Assembly (NCBI GenBank): GCA_017555925.1
Contig: JAFZFL010000014.1
Coordinates: 1-7,643 of the forward strand
Origin: Bacteroidales bacterium
Lineage (GTDB): Bacteria > Bacteroidota > Bacteroidia > Bacteroidales > UBA932
Direction of reading: 5' to 3'
DNA length: 7,643 bases
A model generated the notes under the pieces. The model was not told the origin of the DNA. It saw only the letters and a list, made by a program, of their open reading frames with translations, and did not search any database. Position numbers and translations under genes: made by a program. Positions 7,336-7,643 of the stretch are shown here, piece by piece (within the stretch, counting starts at the first letter, position 1; every line of letters begins with the position of its first letter).

Positions 7336-7339
7336 CAAT

Positions 7340-7643
7340 ATGACACGAATAGATATTCTTACAGTTGTTCCGGAACTATTGGAGAGTCCGCTCAACCACT
7401 CAATAGTGCAACGCGCTAAAAACAAAAATCTGGTAGAGATTCACATACATGACATCCGTGAATACGGCAAAGGCAACTACCGTCAGGTAGATGACTATAA
7501 TTATGGAGGTGATGCCGGAATGGTTCTTATGATTGAGCCTATATACAAGCTCATATCAAAACTCAAATCAGAACGCAACTACGACGAAATTATATATATG
7601 TCTCCCGACGGAGAAGTGCTTAACCAGCCTATCGCAAACCACC
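7340..7643 (+). CDS. trmD: tRNA (guanine-N1-)-methyltransferase TrmD, N-terminal part (3' end outside window)
   Basis: TrmD is a SPOUT-class, trefoil-knot methyltransferase that uses S-adenosylmethionine to make m1G37 in tRNAs and so prevents +1 frameshifts. The frame runs open from the ATG at 7340 to the window end, giving 101 complete codons of a usual 225-250. It begins [22 protein letters not shown], close to the family N-terminus. It then shows [16 protein letters not shown] (48-63), a family signature, IEP (65-67), and YMSPDG (86-91), which corresponds to the first SAM-binding loop of the knot. The start is firm: an in-frame TAA at 7319-7321 closes the frame upstream, and the N-terminus matches the family. 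The catalytic Asp region and C-terminal domain lie outside. It diverges from the DUF349 gene; a -7-like element ends 4 bp before the ATG. Confidence 0.95.
   Translation, partial: MTRIDILTVVPELLESPLNHSIVQRAKNKNLVEIHIHDIREYGKGNYRQVDDYNYGGDAGMVLMIEPIYKLISKLKSERNYDEIIYMSPDGEVLNQPIANH

Noticed and set aside
1..7643. Mobile elements, CRISPR arrays, tRNA or rRNA genes, phage or defence genes.
   Set aside because: None seen: no transposase-like proteins, no regularly spaced repeats outside the DUF349 coding repeats, no tRNA-like cloverleaf, and base composition is even throughout.

Overview
The window looks like a chromosomal housekeeping stretch from a Gram-negative member of the Bacteroidota, most likely order Bacteroidales. 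The reasons are a lipid A gene (lpxB), a meso-diaminopimelate gene (dapF), a long YidC of the Bacteroidota type with a Gln/Arg/Met-rich C-terminal tail, a multi-repeat DUF349 protein, AT-rich start regions without clear Shine-Dalgarno sequences, and two matches to the Bacteroidota -7 promoter element (TAnnTTTG). Genus cannot be fixed from the sequence alone.

Layout. On the plus strand, bases 1-2664 hold the end of surE (5'-truncated by the window), lpxB and dapF, with gaps of 58 and 19 bp. On the minus strand, bases 2661-7234 hold, in transcription order, a five-repeat DUF349 protein, yidC and a YggS/PLPBP-family gene, with gaps of 59 and 21 bp. The two groups converge: dapF and the YggS gene overlap by 4 bp and their TAA stop codons share one TTAA palindrome. 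At the right edge trmD (plus strand, 3'-truncated) diverges from the DUF349 gene across a 105-bp AT-rich region that holds both promoter-like elements and a perfect 16-bp palindrome.

Functions. The left group serves the envelope: LpxB makes the lipid A disaccharide, DapF makes meso-diaminopimelate for peptidoglycan and lysine, and SurE is a nucleoside monophosphate phosphatase. The right group combines inner-membrane protein insertion (YidC), PLP homeostasis (YggS/PLPBP), a large coiled-coil DUF349 protein of unknown function, and tRNA m1G37 methylation (TrmD).

No mobile element, CRISPR array, RNA gene, tRNA, defence system or sign of recent transfer was seen. Coding density is high and there is no gene-free stretch longer than about 105 bp. 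I did not find a new biological system here. The points most worth checking are the DUF349 repeat protein, the palindrome just before its start codon, a possibly leaderless trmD and the terminator-free convergent overlap.
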